Below the pieces are notes generated by a model. That model worked only from the letters and a program-made list of their open reading frames with translations. It was not told the DNA's origin and ran no database searches. A stretch of DNA of 64,000 bases. It comes from Cryobacterium tepidiphilum. Lineage in GTDB: Bacteria > Actinomycetota > Actinomycetes > Actinomycetales > Microbacteriaceae. The stretch covers positions 62,001-126,000 of the forward strand of contig NZ_RDSR01000008.1 in the NCBI RefSeq assembly GCF_003716325.1, given 5' to 3'. Shown here one piece after another: positions 46,444 to 55,827 of this stretch (position 1 is its first letter; every line of letters begins with the position of its first letter). The position numbers and the translations under genes are program-made.

Positions 46444-49236
46444 GTGGCTGCGAAACCACGCGTACACGAGATCGCAAGCGAGCTCGGCGTCGACAGCAAG
46501 GTTGCCCTTGCGAAATTGAAGGAAATGGGCGAGTTCGTCAAGGGACCGTCCTCCAGCGTTGAACCCCCCGTCGCCCGTCGGCTGCGTGCCGCCCTGCAGG
46601 CGGACGCCCCGGCTGCCGCGGCCCCGGCAGCGCCCACGAAGGCTGCCCCCGCGGCCAAGCCCGGCGTTCGTCCCGGTCCGGTGAAGCCGGCCCCGGCCGC
46701 ACCGGCCGCCGAAACGCACGAGCCCGCCGACGGCGCCCCGGTGCCCGCCGCGCCCCTCACCGTCGCCCAGCGCCAGGCGCAGGCGGCCGAGAAGGCCGCG
46801 GCCGCCGAGAAGGCTGCGGCTGAGAAGGCCGCCGCCACACCTGCGGCCGGCGCGTCGACGGATGCCGGCACCGCCGCATCCGCCACGGACGCCGACGCCG
46901 GCACGAGCGCCGCAGGCCCCAAGCCCGGCGGAAGCATCCCGCGCCCGGCAGCGCGTCCGGGCAACAACCCGTTCGCCAGCAACCAGGGCATGGGCCGCCC
47001 CTCGGCTCCGCGCCCGGGCAACAACCCGTTCGCCAGCGCCCAGGGCATGGGCCAGCGGCCGAGCCCGGGCAACATTCCGCGTCCCGCTGCCCCGCGTCCG
47101 GGCGCGCCCCGACCGGGCGGACCCGGCCAGGGCCAGCGTCCCTCCGGCTTCGGTCAGCGTCCCGGCTTCCAGCGCCCCGGCGGCGCAGCCCAGGGCGGCG
47201 GGGCTCGCCCCAGCTACCGCCCCGGTGCCCCGGCCGGAACCCCCGGATTCGGCGCCCCGCGTCCCGCGGGTGGTGGCGGCCGTGGCCGTGGCCCCGGCGG
47301 CGGAACCGCAGGCGCCTTCGGCCGCGGCGGCGGCAAGAGCAAGGCCCGCAAGTCGAAGCGCACGAAGAGGCAGGAATTCGAGCTGCGCGAGGCTCCGTCG
47401 CTGGGCGGCGTAAGCGTTCCCCGCGGCAACGGCGACACGGTCGTGCGCCTGCGTCGCGGTGCCTCAATCACCGACTTCGCCGACAAGATCGACGCGAGTC
47501 CCGGCAACCTGGTCACCGTGCTGTTCCACCTCGGTGAGATGGCGACCGCGACCGAGTCGCTCGACGAGGCGACCTTCGCCATCCTCGGTGAAGAGCTCGG
47601 CTACAAGATCCAGATGGTGTCGCCGGAAGACGAGGACCGCGAGCTCCTGCTCGGGTTCGACATCGACCTCGACGAGGAACTCGACGAGGAGACCGACGAA
47701 GAGCTGCAGGCGCGGCCTCCCGTCGTCACGGTCATGGGCCACGTCGACCACGGTAAGACCCGCCTGCTCGACGCCATCCGCAATGCGAACGTCGTGGCGG
47801 GTGAGGCCGGCGGCATCACGCAGCACATCGGCGCCTACCAGGTCGTCGCCGAGCACGAGGGCATCGACCGGCCGATCACCTTCATCGACACCCCGGGCCA
47901 CGAGGCGTTCACCGCCATGCGTGCCCGTGGTGCGCAGGTGACCGACATCGCGATCCTCGTGGTCGCAGCGGATGACGGCATCATGCCTCAGACCGTGGAG
48001 GCGCTGAACCACGCCCAGGCGGCCAACGTGCCGATCGTGGTCGCGGTCAACAAGATCGACAAGCCCGGCGCCAACCCGCAGAAGGTGCGCCAGCAGCTCA
48101 CCGAGTTCGGCCTCGTCGCCGAGGAATACGGCGGCGACGTCATGTTCGTCGACGTGTCAGCACTGAACAACATCGGCATCCAGGACCTCCTCGACGCCGT
48201 GCTGCTCACCGCCGACGCCGCGCTCGACATGCGGGCGAACCCCGACAAGGATGCGCGCGGCGTGGCCATCGAGGCCCGCCTTGACAAGGGCCGCGGTGCC
48301 GTCGCGACCGTGCTCATCCAGTCCGGTACGCTGCGCGTCGGCGACGCGATCGTCGCGGGAACGGCGTACGGCCGCGTTCGTGCCATGTCCGACGAGAACG
48401 GCGTTGCCGTTCTCGAGGCGTTCCCGTCCCGTCCGGTGCAGGTGCAGGGTCTCTCCAGCGTCCCGCGCGCCGGTGACACCTTCCTCGTCACCGAGGAGGA
48501 CCGCACCGCCCGCCAGATCGCCGAGAAGCGTGAAGCCGCCGAGCGCAACGCCCTGCTGGCCAAGGCCCGCAAGCGCATCAGCCTCGAAGACTTCACCCGC
48601 GCACTCGAAGAGGGCAAGGTCGAGTCGCTCAACCTCATCATCAAGGGTGACGTCTCCGGTGCCGTCGAGGCGCTCGAGGAGTCGCTGCTCAAGATCGAGG
48701 TCGACGAGTCGGTGCAGCTGCGCATCATCCACCGCGGTGTGGGTGCGGTCACGGAGAGCGACGTCAACCTCGCCACCGTCGACAACGCCATCATCATCGG
48801 GTTCAACGTGCGCCCAGACACGAAGGCCAGGGAGCGGGCTGCGCGCGAAGGCGTCGACATCCGTTTCTACTCGGTCATCTACTCGGCGCTCGAGGACATC
48901 GAGAACTCGCTCACGGGCATGCTCAAGCCGGAGTTCGAAGAGGTGCAGAGCGGTGTCGCCGAGATCCGCGAGGTGTTCCGCTCCTCCAAGTTCGGCAACA
49001 TCGCCGGTGTCGTGGTGCGGTCGGGAACGATCACCAGGAACGCCAAGGCGCGCGTCATCCGCGACGGCGTGGTGGTCGGCGACAACCTCGCGATCGAGTC
49101 GCTGCGCCGCTTCAAGGACGACGTCACCGAGGTGCGCACGGACTTCGAAGCCGGTATCGGCCTCGGCAAGTTCAACGACATCCAGATCGGCGACGAGATC
49201 GAGACGATCGAAATGAAGGAGAAGCCGCGAGGCTAG
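46444..49236 (+). CDS. infB: Translation initiation factor IF-2
   Basis: 930-residue GTPase delivering initiator tRNA to the ribosome. The start GTG ([15 protein letters not shown]) matches actinobacterial IF-2 and follows AGGAG. A long Ala/Pro/Gly/Arg-rich N-terminal region (about 50-310) contains a repeated [13 protein letters not shown] unit and a Gly-rich stretch. The G domain has GHVDHGKT (about 434-441), DTPGHEA and NKIDKPG. Domains II-IV follow intact. Ends before a large palindrome. Confidence 0.98.
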   Translation: MAAKPRVHEIASELGVDSKVALAKLKEMGEFVKGPSSSVEPPVARRLRAALQADAPAAAAPAAPTKAAPAAKPGVRPGPVKPAPAAPAAETHEPADGAPVPAAPLTVAQRQAQAAEKAAAAEKAAAEKAAATPAAGASTDAGTAASATDADAGTSAAGPKPGGSIPRPAARPGNNPFASNQGMGRPSAPRPGNNPFASAQGMGQRPSPGNIPRPAAPRPGAPRPGGPGQGQRPSGFGQRPGFQRPGGAAQGGGARPSYRPGAPAGTPGFGAPRPAGGGGRGRGPGGGTAGAFGRGGGKSKARKSKRTKRQEFELREAPSLGGVSVPRGNGDTVVRLRRGASITDFADKIDASPGNLVTVLFHLGEMATATESLDEATFAILGEELGYKIQMVSPEDEDRELLLGFDIDLDEELDEETDEELQARPPVVTVMGHVDHGKTRLLDAIRNANVVAGEAGGITQHIGAYQVVAEHEGIDRPITFIDTPGHEAFTAMRARGAQVTDIAILVVAADDGIMPQTVEALNHAQAANVPIVVAVNKIDKPGANPQKVRQQLTEFGLVAEEYGGDVMFVDVSALNNIGIQDLLDAVLLTADAALDMRANPDKDARGVAIEARLDKGRGAVATVLIQSGTLRVGDAIVAGTAYGRVRAMSDENGVAVLEAFPSRPVQVQGLSSVPRAGDTFLVTEEDRTARQIAEKREAAERNALLAKARKRISLEDFTRALEEGKVESLNLIIKGDVSGAVEALEESLLKIEVDESVQLRIIHRGVGAVTESDVNLATVDNAIIIGFNVRPDTKARERAAREGVDIRFYSVIYSALEDIENSLTGMLKPEFEEVQSGVAEIREVFRSSKFGNIAGVVVRSGTITRNAKARVIRDGVVVGDNLAIESLRRFKDDVTEVRTDFEAGIGLGKFNDIQIGDEIETIEMKEKPRG

Positions 49237-49248
49237 CTCTTGTTGGTC

Positions 49249-49327
49249 GCGGCGAATGGGGCATTCGGCACGGCGCTCGCGGGGACCCCTACCCCGAGGC
49301 GCCTGAGCCGAATACCCCATTCGCCGC
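49249..49327. repeat. 79-bp palindrome after infB
   Basis: Outer arms gcggcgaatggggcattcggc and gccgaataccccattcgccgc pair at 20 of 21 positions around a 37-nt GC-rich middle that pairs only partly. It starts 12 nt after the infB stop and may end the transcript or protect its 3' end. Sequence differs from the 39.9/49.9/55.7 kb repeat family. Confidence 0.75.
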
Positions 49328-49446
49328 TCCCGTTCGCGAGACACCTCGCGTTGGGTGGCAGGGTGGGCTGCCTCCCACTGTTGTTCGAATAATGGAGTAA
49401 CACGTTCCGGGGCACGATTCTGGAGCGCACGAAGAAGGAGAGAGCC

Positions 49447-49917
49447 ATGGCAGACCCGGCACGCGCCAGGAAGATGGCCGACCGCATCAAGGTCATCGTC
49501 GCCAAGCGCCTGGAGCGCGGCATCCGCGACCCCCGGCTCGGCTTCGTGACCATCACGGATGTTCAGGTGACCGGCGACCTGCAGCACGCGTCGATCTTCT
49601 ACACCGTGTACGGCAGCGACGAGGAACGCGCGGACAGCGCGGCCGCGCTGAAGGCCGCGACCGGGATGATGCGCAGCGAGGTAGGCAGGAACATCACGGC
49701 CCGGCTGACCCCGTCACTCGAGTTCATCGCGGACGCGATCCCCGAGAACGCGCGCGTCATCGACGACCTCCTTCGCGAGGCGCGGGAGCGCGACGACGAG
49801 GTGGGTGCGCTGGCACGCACCGCGCAGTATGCCGGCGACGAAGACCCGTACGTCAAGCCGAGGACGTTCGACGAGGACGACGAGGCTGAGGACGACGAGG
49901 AGTCGCCCAAGCAGTAG
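49447..49917 (+). CDS. rbfA: Ribosome-binding factor A
   Basis: 156-residue factor for late maturation of the 30S subunit, acting on 16S rRNA 5' end processing and cold adaptation. KH-like fold segments RMADRIKVIVAKRLER-type and DPRLGFVTITDVQVTGDLQHA are conserved. The C-terminal tail is acidic (Asp/Glu run), longer than in E. coli. The ATG follows GAAGGAGAG. Separated from infB by about 210 nt that hold the palindrome. Confidence 0.97.
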   Translation: MADPARARKMADRIKVIVAKRLERGIRDPRLGFVTITDVQVTGDLQHASIFYTVYGSDEERADSAAALKAATGMMRSEVGRNITARLTPSLEFIADAIPENARVIDDLLREARERDDEVGALARTAQYAGDEDPYVKPRTFDEDDEAEDDEESPKQ

Positions 49918-49936
49918 CGGCGCCGCCCCCGCGCCC

Positions 49937-50008
49937 GCCGAGACCGACAGTTGCGGACGAGACTGACAGGCACACCTGTCCACCTCGTCCGCAACTGTGC
50001 GTCTCGGC
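49937..50008. repeat. Palindromic intergenic repeat, copy B
   Basis: 72-bp palindrome centred at 49972/49973, beginning gccgagac and ending gtctcggc. Its inner 49 bases (49950-49998) match copy C at 48 of 49 positions. Lies just after rbfA and before the pectinase gene. Confidence 0.9.
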
Positions 50009-50050
50009 ACGGGTGGTGGGGGCTGCCGACGCGAGCGTTTCCGCAAATCT

Positions 50051-50090
50051 GGGAAAACGCTTGCCGAACGGTACGCCTTCCCGCTAGGGT
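50051..50090 (+). promoter_or_regulatory. Promoter of the pectinase gene with LacI-type operator
   Basis: Candidate -35 TTGCCG (50061-50066) and -10 TAGGGT (50085-50090) with an 18-nt spacer. The -35 lies inside gggaaaacgcttgcc (50051-50065), a pseudo-palindrome around CG that resembles LacI-family operators. A related half-site (gcgtttcc) lies at about 50036-50043. This predicts repression relieved by a pectin-derived sugar. Confidence 0.5.
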
Positions 50091-50214
50091 CGTAACGTCG
50101 GCTCTGTGATGAATCGTTTCACCCGGATCGCGCCGCCGGCATTCACGGGTGGTCCTCTGGCGCAGCCATGACCAGCCTCCTGTTTTCAGTGCCGAAACAA
50201 GAAGGTGTGATGCC

Positions 50215-53200
50215 ATGACAATTCCACTCGTCCGGGGGCGCGTCAGTCGCCCCCTCCTCGCGGGAGTGACGGCCCTCGGCCTCGCTGCCACGGGAGCCTC
50301 CATCCCGGCCTTCGCAGCCGACGACACCGCGGATGCGCCCGCCACCTGGTCATACGACTTCGGCACGGCGACCAGCCCGGTCGGCAACGGCTGGACCGCC
50401 GTGCCGGAATCGAACCGCTACACGGCCGAGGCCGGTTACGGCATCGTGCTGGCCGACGACATCGCGCCGATCTCGCGTTACCGCGATGCGGCAGAACCGG
50501 ATGCCGTCGCCAATGACTTCGTGCTGGCCACCGCATGGGGTTTCGCGGTGGACCTGCCGAACGGCACCTACGACGTTCGCGTGCTCTCCGGCGACCAGTT
50601 GGCCGGCACCAGCACGACGAAGACCTCGATCGCCCTGGAAGGCGCTCCGGCCGGCACCATCCAGGCTCGCCAGTCCGTCGCCGAGCAGACCTGGCAGACC
50701 ACGGTCGCCGACGGACAGCTCTCGATCGGTGTCACCGGCCAGGGCGCCGGTGGCTACGTCAACGGCATCGTGGTGACCGCGGCCGAGGCCGAGCCGGAGC
50801 CCACCACGACCCCCACTCCCACCGAGGACCCCGACCCCGTTTCCGACCTCGCCGCTCCCGAATCCGTGCGCATGTCGCACGTCACCTCCGAGGCCGTGAC
50901 ACTGCGCTGGAACGAGGTCAGCGGAGCCACCGGCTACGTCGTGAGCCGCTCCGACACCGTCGACGGCACCTACGCCAAAGTCGCCGAGACGACCGAACGC
51001 GTCGTGTACACGACCGACACGGTCGACACCTCCGTGCCGCACTACTACCGCGTGCAGGCCAAGGACGCCGACGGGCTCTCCGCCCCATCCGCAGCCGCCG
51101 TCTCCTCGCTCTCTGGAGCCGCTCCCACGCTGCCCGATAACGGCACGCTGACCTTCGACCTCGGCAACGGCGAGACCGCGCAAGGCGCCACCCGGATCGA
51201 CGCGACGACGGCGTACTCGGCCGAGAACCGCGCCGGCTTCGTCGACGTTGCGGCCATCACGGCCACCGACCGGGGCACCTCCGACGCAACGCGCTCCGAC
51301 TTCGTGACCGTCGGCGACACGGAACTCGTCATCGACCTCCCGAACGGCGACTACACCGTCGACCTGATCGCGGGCGACGCCGAGGGAGCCACCGACATCG
51401 CCATCACCGCCGAGCAGATGGCGAAGGTGCAGCAGACGGCCAAGCCGGCCGGCGAGTTCCTCGAGATGTCCTTCGACATCGCCATCGTCGACGGGCAGCT
51501 CAACCTCGAGTTCGACGGCACCGCCGCGAACCTCAATTCCCTGGTGCTCACGCAACAGAGCGCGCGCGAGGCGAGTGCCGAGCCGACCGTGTGGATCACC
51601 GGTGACTCGACCGTGCAGTCGTACACCTCGGGCTACGCGCCACAGGCCGGCTGGGGCCAGATGATCGACCGGTTCCTCTCCGACGACGTCACTGTCGACA
51701 ACAAGGCGATCGGCGGTCGCAGCTCCAAGAACTTCATCAGCCAGGGCCGCCTCGACGAGGTGCTCCTTGGCATCCGCCCGGGCGACTACCTCTTTGTGCA
51801 GTTCGGCCACAACGACGCCACTTACGGCGTCGACGACCGGTTCGCGGCGCCCGGCGACTACTACGAGTACCTGCGCACCTTCGTGGACGGCGCCTCCCAG
51901 CGCGGCGCAACGCCCATCATCGTGACGCCCGTCTCCCGGCGCTCGTTCGACGCCGACGGCAACGCCAACGTGTCGTTCCCCGAATACGTGCAGGCGGCCA
52001 CCGACCTCGCCGGAGAGACCGGCACGGCGCTCGTTGACCTGTCCGCATCCAGCCGCGCCTACCTCAACGAGATCGGCCCGGAGGGGTCGCTGTCCGTCTA
52101 CCTGCACGTACCGGCCGGCGTCTACCCGGGCCGCCCGAACGGAACCGCAGACGACACCCACTTCCAGGAGTACGGCGCCATCCAGATGGCCCGCCTGGTG
52201 GCAACGGATGTCGCCGACCTCGACATCCCGCTGGCCGACGAGGTCGTGTCTGTCGAGCCGCCCGCCGAGGTTCCCGCAGCGCCGACCGGCCTCACCGCCG
52301 GCAGCGTCTCGAACGCGGGCGCCGAGCTCACCTGGACGGCCGTCGACAGCGCCGACATCTACAAGGTGTTCCGCAAGGACGCGGGCGCGGCGGATGACAC
52401 GTACACCCTGGTTACGACGTCGACGATCCCGCAGGCGGCCGTGACGGGCCTGGCCGAAGGAGCCTCGTACGACCTGCGGGTCGTGGCGATGAACGGCCGC
52501 GGCGACTCTACGCCGTCGGACTCCGTGCGCGTCACCACCAAGGCGCCGCTCTACTCGTTCGACCTGCAGCTCGCCGGCAACGAGGTGATGCCCGGCTACA
52601 CCGCGGTGGACGAGACCTCGCTCTACACGGCTGACATCGGCTGGGGCTTCACGTCGGTCGACGGGCTCGACGGCCGCGACCGCGGCACCGACTTCGACCC
52701 GGTGCCCTCGTCACTGGAGCGCGACTTCCTGCTCCCGGGCACCGGCAACCCGTTCGTCGTCGACGTGCCGAACGGCTCCTACGCCCTCAAGGCCTACTAC
52801 GGCGACCCGCTGGGTAGCGGAAAGCTGGCACTCCAGGTCGAAGGCAAGGACTACGGTTCCTCCAACTCCGGTCGCCACACGATCGCCTCCAAGATCCTGC
52901 AGCCGGTGCTGGTGACCGACGGCCAGATCACCATCACCGCGAGCGGCTGGTGGAACGGGCTGGAGATCACCCCGCTGCTGCTGGCCCCGACCGGTCTGGC
53001 TGCCGACGACATCAGCATCGAGGGTGACGACGTGGCGGTCTCGCTCGGCTGGCAGGCAACGGATGGCGCCGCCGGCTACCGCGTGTACCGCAAGTCGGCC
53101 AGCGCGCCGGAGGCCGAGGCGCTCGGAGACGTCGACGGGACATCCTTCGTCGACACCACCCCGGACGTCGGCCTCGACTACACGTACACGGTCGTGACCC

Positions 53201-55740
53201 TCGACGCCTCCGGGACCGAATCGGTGCCCTCGAACGCGGTCACCCTGACCACGGTCGACCCGGACGTCGAGAAGGCGGCGGTGCCCACCGGCCTGAAGCT
53301 CGGTGCGGTGAACAAGAACGACGTCACCATCGACTGGACGCCGTCCGACGGCGCCCTGTTCTACCAGGTGTTCCGCGCCGACCCGCAGAACGACGGCAGC
53401 ACCGGCGAGCTCACGCTCATCGGGCGCGCCGATGGCCCCACGTTCACCGACACGGCCGTGCTCACCACGATCGAGTACGTCTACGCGGTGGCGTCGGTCA
53501 ACGCGGGCGGCGTCTCGGAGAAGTCCGAGACGGTCACCTCCCCGGCCGTCACCACCCTGGTGCGCCAGGCTGAGCGCCTCGACCGGTCGCCGGTCGCCGT
53601 CGCTCAGGACGGCGGCGTCTACCTCGGCTGGCGGATGCTGGGCCTCGACCCCGACGAGATCGCGTTCAACGTCTACCGCGACGGCGACAAGATCACGTCG
53701 GAGCCCGTGACCGACAGCACCAACCACCTCGACACCGACGGCGACGCGGACTCGACCTATCGCATCAGCTCCGTCGTCAACGGCGTCGAGCGCTGGGCGA
53801 CGAGCGAGTTCAGCGTGTGGAACGCCCAGACCCTGGACATCCCGCTCGATAAGCCGGCCGACGGGTACACCAAAGACGGCCAGCCGTACACCTACCGGGC
53901 CAACGACGCCTCCATCGGCGACGTCGACGGTGACGGCCAGTACGAGATCGTCCTGAAATGGGACCCGTCCAACTCGAAGGACAACTCGCAGGGCGGCTAC
54001 ACCGGCACCGTGTACCTCGACGCCTACGAACTCGACGGCACGCGACTGTGGCGCATCGACTTGGGCAAGAACATCCGGGCCGGGGCGCACTACACCCAGT
54101 TCCAGGTGTACGACCTCAACGGTGACGGCAAAGCCGAGGTGACGGCGAAGACCGCCGACGGGACCGTCGACGGGGCGGGTATCGTGATCGGCGACGCCCG
54201 GGCCGACTACCGCAACTCCGGCGGGTACGTGCTGAGCGGTCCGGAGTTCCTGACGGTGTTCAACGGCGAGACGGGTGCGGCAATCGACACGATCGACTAC
54301 GCGCCGGGTCGCGGCGATGTGGGTGCGTGGGGCGACACCTACGGAAACCGCGTCGACCGCTTCCTCGCCGGTGTCGCCTACCTCGACGGCGAACACCCGA
54401 GCGTCGTCTTCAGCCGCGGTTACTACACGCGCACCGTCATCGTCGCGTACGACTTCGACGGATCGACGCTCACCAAGCGCTGGACCTTCGACTCCGACGT
54501 CGCCGGCGACGAGTACCGCGGGCAGGGCAACCACCAGTTCTCGGTGGCCGATGTCGACGCGGACCAGAAGGACGAGATCGTCTTCGGCTCGATGACCATC
54601 GACGACGACGGCACCGTGCTCTACAACACCGGGCTCGGCCACGGCGACGCGCTCCATGTAGGCGACCTCGATCCGGCCCGCCCCGGTCTGGAGGTGTTCG
54701 CCGCGCACGAGGAGGCACCGAAGTCCAAGGGAATCGGCGCCACCTTCCGCGACGCGGCCACCGGTGAAGTGCTCTGGTCGATTCCGGCGACGGTCGACAC
54801 CGGTCGCGCCGCGGCCGGCGACATCGACCCCCGCCACGAGGGCGACGAGGCGTGGGCCATCGGCGGTGACGCCGCCTGGAACTCGCCCGTCGGCCAGCTG
54901 CGGTCGGCATCCGGTGAGCTGCTCTCGACCGACATCCCGGCCGCGAACTTCCTCACCTGGTGGGACGGCGACCTCCTGCGCGAGATCGGCGACCATGACT
55001 GGGATCCGGCCACCAACACCGGCGTGCCCACGATCGCGAAGTGGAATTGGGAGACGAACACCTCCGAGGTGATCTACCGGGCCACGGGCACCCTGTCGAA
55101 CAACAGCACCAAGGGAAACCCGGTGCTGCAGGCCGACCTCTTCGGGGATTGGCGTGAAGAGATCGTCACGCGCCTGGAGGACTCGTCGGCCCTGCGGATC
55201 GCCACCACGGTGGATGTGACCGACCACCGGCTGCGCACGCTGCAGTCCGACCCGGTCTACCGCCTGGGCGTTTCGTGGCAGAACACGGCGTACAACCAGC
55301 CGCCGCACACCTCCTACTTCCTCGGAGCGGACATGACGACGCCTGCGGCGCCGCGCATCGTCTACACCGGCGAAGACAGCGGGCCCGGCGAACTCGTGAA
55401 GCCCTCGTTCGTGCCCGACACGGCCGATCAAAAGGACCTGAAGAAGGACACGCAGATCGACCTGGGGCTCGGCACCGAGAAGTTCCCCCGCGGCGCCTCA
55501 GAGGTGACGCTCCAGGGCCTCACGGCCGGCGCGTGGTTCTACGTGTACCTGAACGGGTCGGGCCTCGGCTGGCAGCAGGCCAACGACGACGGCGCCGTCA
55601 CCGTGACGCTGCCGGCGGACACCAAGCCGGGTGACAACTCGGTCGTGGTGTTCGATTCGCAGGGTCACCTTCTGGGCTGGGACGCCATCAAGGTCGTCGG
55701 GACGCCCGCCGCCACGCTGGAGAAGAAGCAGGACGGCTAG
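50215..55740 (+). CDS. Secreted rhamnogalacturonan acetylesterase-lyase fusion
   Basis: 1841-residue exported enzyme for pectin side-branched backbone (rhamnogalacturonan I). A signal peptide ends near PAFA/AD (residue 34). Three malectin-like carbohydrate modules (about 44-195, 308-455, 780-925) and FN3 domains (about 218-300, 682-775, 925-1112) surround two catalytic parts. The SGNH/CE12 esterase (about 460-680) has GDST (Ser465), GG at 500-501, GHND (Asn533) and DDTHF (Asp647, His649). The PL11-type lyase (about 1117-1740) has WRMLG, DASIGDVDGDGQYEIVLKWDPSN-type and GAHYTQFQVYDLNGDGKAE segments. A C-terminal beta domain follows. No LPxTG. Start ATG follows AGAAGG; an upstream in-frame start lacks a signal peptide. 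Confidence 0.9.
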   Translation: MTIPLVRGRVSRPLLAGVTALGLAATGASIPAFAADDTADAPATWSYDFGTATSPVGNGWTAVPESNRYTAEAGYGIVLADDIAPISRYRDAAEPDAVANDFVLATAWGFAVDLPNGTYDVRVLSGDQLAGTSTTKTSIALEGAPAGTIQARQSVAEQTWQTTVADGQLSIGVTGQGAGGYVNGIVVTAAEAEPEPTTTPTPTEDPDPVSDLAAPESVRMSHVTSEAVTLRWNEVSGATGYVVSRSDTVDGTYAKVAETTERVVYTTDTVDTSVPHYYRVQAKDADGLSAPSAAAVSSLSGAAPTLPDNGTLTFDLGNGETAQGATRIDATTAYSAENRAGFVDVAAITATDRGTSDATRSDFVTVGDTELVIDLPNGDYTVDLIAGDAEGATDIAITAEQMAKVQQTAKPAGEFLEMSFDIAIVDGQLNLEFDGTAANLNSLVLTQQSAREASAEPTVWITGDSTVQSYTSGYAPQAGWGQMIDRFLSDDVTVDNKAIGGRSSKNFISQGRLDEVLLGIRPGDYLFVQFGHNDATYGVDDRFAAPGDYYEYLRTFVDGASQRGATPIIVTPVSRRSFDADGNANVSFPEYVQAATDLAGETGTALVDLSASSRAYLNEIGPEGSLSVYLHVPAGVYPGRPNGTADDTHFQEYGAIQMARLVATDVADLDIPLADEVVSVEPPAEVPAAPTGLTAGSVSNAGAELTWTAVDSADIYKVFRKDAGAADDTYTLVTTSTIPQAAVTGLAEGASYDLRVVAMNGRGDSTPSDSVRVTTKAPLYSFDLQLAGNEVMPGYTAVDETSLYTADIGWGFTSVDGLDGRDRGTDFDPVPSSLERDFLLPGTGNPFVVDVPNGSYALKAYYGDPLGSGKLALQVEGKDYGSSNSGRHTIASKILQPVLVTDGQITITASGWWNGLEITPLLLAPTGLAADDISIEGDDVAVSLGWQATDGAAGYRVYRKSASAPEAEALGDVDGTSFVDTTPDVGLDYTYTVVTLDASGTESVPSNAVTLTTVDPDVEKAAVPTGLKLGAVNKNDVTIDWTPSDGALFYQVFRADPQNDGSTGELTLIGRADGPTFTDTAVLTTIEYVYAVASVNAGGVSEKSETVTSPAVTTLVRQAERLDRSPVAVAQDGGVYLGWRMLGLDPDEIAFNVYRDGDKITSEPVTDSTNHLDTDGDADSTYRISSVVNGVERWATSEFSVWNAQTLDIPLDKPADGYTKDGQPYTYRANDASIGDVDGDGQYEIVLKWDPSNSKDNSQGGYTGTVYLDAYELDGTRLWRIDLGKNIRAGAHYTQFQVYDLNGDGKAEVTAKTADGTVDGAGIVIGDARADYRNSGGYVLSGPEFLTVFNGETGAAIDTIDYAPGRGDVGAWGDTYGNRVDRFLAGVAYLDGEHPSVVFSRGYYTRTVIVAYDFDGSTLTKRWTFDSDVAGDEYRGQGNHQFSVADVDADQKDEIVFGSMTIDDDGTVLYNTGLGHGDALHVGDLDPARPGLEVFAAHEEAPKSKGIGATFRDAATGEVLWSIPATVDTGRAAAGDIDPRHEGDEAWAIGGDAAWNSPVGQLRSASGELLSTDIPAANFLTWWDGDLLREIGDHDWDPATNTGVPTIAKWNWETNTSEVIYRATGTLSNNSTKGNPVLQADLFGDWREEIVTRLEDSSALRIATTVDVTDHRLRTLQSDPVYRLGVSWQNTAYNQPPHTSYFLGADMTTPAAPRIVYTGEDSGPGELVKPSFVPDTADQKDLKKDTQIDLGLGTEKFPRGASEVTLQGLTAGAWFYVYLNGSGLGWQQANDDGAVTVTLPADTKPGDNSVVVFDSQGHLLGWDAIKVVGTPAATLEKKQDG

Positions 55741-55752
55741 CGTTCACCTCGC

Positions 55753-55820
55753 CGAGGCGGACCGTTGCGGACGAGACAGACAGGCACACCTGTCCACCTC
55801 GTCCGCAACTGTCTGCCTCG
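55753..55820. repeat. Palindromic intergenic repeat, copy C
   Basis: 68-bp palindrome centred at 55786/55787, directly after the pectinase stop. Inner 49 bases (55764-55812) equal those of copy B except for one base. Lies between convergent genes, with its end 8 nt from the mutY stop. Confidence 0.9.
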
Positions 55821-55827
55821 ATCGCGA

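Noticed and set aside
46950..47060. Repeated sequence in infB as a possible CRISPR-like array
   Set aside because: The repeats encode in-frame RPGNNPFAS units of the known low-complexity N-terminal region of actinobacterial IF-2.
52711..55431. 906-codon minus-strand frame inside the pectinase gene
   Set aside because: Antisense frame kept open by high GC at third positions; composition is low-complexity and no domain is recognisable, while the plus strand encodes clear catalytic motifs.
39917..55820. Interpreting the three palindromes as phage attachment or transposon ends
   Set aside because: No integrase or transposase gene is present and no target-site duplications are visible; a hairpin family is the simpler reading.
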